A stretch of 64,000 nucleotides of DNA from NCBI RefSeq assembly GCF_001905655.1, contig NZ_JMHT01000034.1, positions 1-64,000 of the forward strand, in the 5' to 3' direction. The notes beneath the pieces are model-generated. The model was not told the DNA's origin. It searched no databases and worked only from the letters and a program-made list of their open reading frames with translations. Of the stretch, positions 62,546 to 64,000 are shown in pieces. The DNA is from Mycobacterium sp. ST-F2 (GTDB taxonomy: Bacteria > Actinomycetota > Actinomycetes > Mycobacteriales > Mycobacteriaceae). A program made the translations under genes and the position numbers. Position 1 is the first letter of the stretch; each line of letters begins with the position of its first letter.

Positions 62546-64000
62546 TCAGCTGACCGACGCGATCGCGAACGGCAGCACTGCGGGCGCCCCGGCAGCACGC
62601 AGCACCTGCGTCGCCATGGTCATGGTCCAGCCGGTGTCGACCAGATCGTCGACCAGCAGTACCGGACCGCTCACGTCCAGCGTCGGCACCTCCCACGAAT
62701 CCACCAGCGCCGCAACGCGGTACGCAGAATTGGCCGCCGTCACGGGCCGCCGCTGCGGCCGGTAGTACAGCGTGCCCAAGTTCTGCAACCGGCCCAGTTC
62801 CGCCAACCGGGTCACCAGCGAGCCGATCAATTGCGGGTGATGTTCGGAATCCAGCCCCAGCACCGCCACCGGACGTTCCTTCCAGTTCCAGGCCTTGAGC
62901 ACCGCAACGGCCGCCTGCACGACGGCGTCGGGCACCTCGCCATCCGGCCCGTCGAGCAGTTGTCGCAGGCGTGCACCCCAACCGAGGTCGGTGAGCCGCC
63001 CGATCACGCGGCCCGGTTCGGCACCGCCCGCAATCCGACCGGAGAGCGCAATTCCCAAGGAGCCCAACCCTGTTGGCCACTGCTTGCGCGGCGCGATCTC
63101 GACACCGGGACGCATCAGCTGGTCCCGCACTGTCGACGCGGCCTCGGCGTCGACGTCAGCTGTGTAGTGCGAGCCGGCGCAGTTGTCGCACCGGCCGCAG
63201 CCGTTGCCGTCGAGCTCGGGATCGTCGAGTTGACTGCGCAGGAACACCATTCGGCACTCGGTGGTCGCCTGGTAGTCGAGCATCGCCTGCTGCTCACGCT
63301 GCCGCGCGGCGTCCAGGTTCCGATAGCGCTCTTCGTCGTACGACCACGGCTCACCGGTACTGATCCAGCCGCCCTTGACGCGGCGCACCGCACCGTCGAC
63401 GTCGAGGACCTTGAGGACCATCTCCAGCCGGGACCGGTTGAGGTCGACCAGCGGTTCCAGCGCGGCTGTGGACAGCGCCCGGTCCGGCTCCAGTTCCCCG
63501 ATCACCTTGCGCACCAAGGGTTCCGATGGGAAAGCGACGGAGGCGAAGTAGCGCCAGATGTCGGCGTCCTCTTTGCCCGGCAGCAAGATCACCTCGGCGC
63601 TGGCGGTGGCACGACCGGCACGGCCCACCTGTTGGTAGTACGCGATGGGCGACGACGGCGCACCCAGGTGCACCACGAAACCCAGGTCCGGTTTGTCGAA
63701 TCCCATGCCCAGCGCGGAGGTGGCGATCAATGCCTTGACCCGGTTGTTCAGCAGGTCGGCTTCCAGCTGTTCGCGTTCGGCGGCCTCGGTGGAACCGGTG
63801 TAGGAGGCCACGATGTGGCCTTGTTCACGCAGGAGCGCGGCGATGTCGTGGGCCTGCGACACCGTCAGGGTGTAGACGATGCCCGAGCCGGGCAGCGAAT
63901 CGAGATGCGCCGCAAGCCATGCCGCGCGCTGGGCCGGTCCCCCGGCCTGCACCACCGACAGCCGCAGTGACTCGCGGTCGAGCCCGCCGCGCAGCACCAG
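62546..64000 (-). CDS. RecQ-family ATP-dependent DNA helicase with C-terminal phosphoribosyltransferase-like domain (5' end outside window)
   Basis: At least 484 residues; the N-terminal helicase domain lies beyond the window. Visible are helicase domain 2 (GSGIVYTLTVSQAHDIAALL, VKALIATSALGMGFDKPDLGFVVHLG, YYQQVGRAGRA with the Arg finger motif) and the RecQ zinc site (ECRMVFLRSQ...GCGRCDNCAG). A C-terminal extension follows, ending in VLLVDDLVDTGWTMTMATQVLRAAGA, a PRPP-binding loop as in type I phosphoribosyltransferases. No HRDC domain is seen. It unwinds DNA in repair; the role of the added domain is unknown. Confidence 0.87.
   Translation of the reverse strand: MVLRGGLDRESLRLSVVQAGGPAQRAAWLAAHLDSLPGSGIVYTLTVSQAHDIAALLREQGHIVASYTGSTEAAEREQLEADLLNNRVKALIATSALGMGFDKPDLGFVVHLGAPSSPIAYYQQVGRAGRATASAEVILLPGKEDADIWRYFASVAFPSEPLVRKVIGELEPDRALSTAALEPLVDLNRSRLEMVLKVLDVDGAVRRVKGGWISTGEPWSYDEERYRNLDAARQREQQAMLDYQATTECRMVFLRSQLDDPELDGNGCGRCDNCAGSHYTADVDAEAASTVRDQLMRPGVEIAPRKQWPTGLGSLGIALSGRIAGGAEPGRVIGRLTDLGWGARLRQLLDGPDGEVPDAVVQAAVAVLKAWNWKERPVAVLGLDSEHHPQLIGSLVTRLAELGRLQNLGTLYYRPQRRPVTAANSAYRVAALVDSWEVPTLDVSGPVLLVDDLVDTGWTMTMATQVLRAAGAPAVLPFAIASVS

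Overview
The window is chromosomal DNA of a mycobacterium, probably an environmental fast grower (Mycolicibacterium type). The evidence is high G+C, many GTG/TTG starts, tight ATGA/GTGA/TGATG gene overlaps, a complete mce4 operon beside otsA, and a long cholesterol-catabolism cluster whose order follows the M. tuberculosis Rv3489-Rv3531c segment. All homology statements come from recognising protein sequences by eye; no database search was run.

Layout. 1-6.7 kb: an HNH/DUF222 (13E12-type) protein, an F420-type luciferase-like oxidoreductase, an IclR regulator divergent from scoAB (ketone-body CoA-transferase), a P450 and an FMN reductase. 6.8-11.0 kb: an unusual two-gene unit, a phospholipase-D-fold protein coupled to a protein of about 950 residues that I cannot assign to a family. 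11.0-16.0 kb: an MMPL/RND transporter divergent from a NarL-type two-component system, with a perfect palindrome between them. 16-19 kb: an SDR, a small secreted protein, a 54-residue protein and otsA. 19.0-29.4 kb: the mce4 operon on the minus strand (yrbE4A, yrbE4B, mce4A-F, two Mce-associated proteins). 29.7-34.9 kb: hsd4A and fdxD divergent from chsE4-chsE5-fadD17. 34.9-37.9 kb: a methyltransferase, an LpqN-type lipoprotein and a nitronate-monooxygenase-like protein, where M. tuberculosis carries PE_PGRS genes. 38-40.5 kb: fadD19 divergent from echA19. 40.5-43.1 kb: an orphan sensor kinase and a KgtP-like transporter. 43.2-49.6 kb: an acetoacetate-decarboxylase-like gene with cyp142, an F420-type oxidoreductase, and Rv3521-like/ltp4/ltp3. 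49.6-53.8 kb: an accessory island (truncated LLM gene, SnoaL, AhpD-like, SDR, metallo-hydrolase, TetR, secreted protein). 53.8-61.2 kb: gamma-carbonic-anhydrase-like protein divergent from kshA-Rv3527-like, then a minus-strand operon (Rv3531c-like, SDR, sulfotransferase, methyltransferase) divergent from a second IclR regulator. 61.2-64 kb: haemophore-like protein, GNAT and a RecQ helicase cut by the window edge.

How it works together. Mce4 imports sterol. Cyp142, FadD19/FadD17, ChsE4-ChsE5, EchA19, Hsd4A and Ltp3/Ltp4 degrade the side chain, and KshA opens the ring system. Six exact matches and one near match to the KstR operator (TnnAACnnGTTnnA) lie in front of these units, so most of 29-60 kb reads as one KstR regulon. 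Added to it are local switches: two IclR-type sites at 60.2 kb and TetR-type sites at 52.6 kb.

The most novel items are the 6.8-11.0 kb two-gene unit, the dual KstR/IclR promoter at 60.2 kb, the TetR-controlled island between ltp3 and kshA with its internally deleted LLM gene, and the cysteine-free tandem DUF35-like partner of Ltp3/Ltp4.
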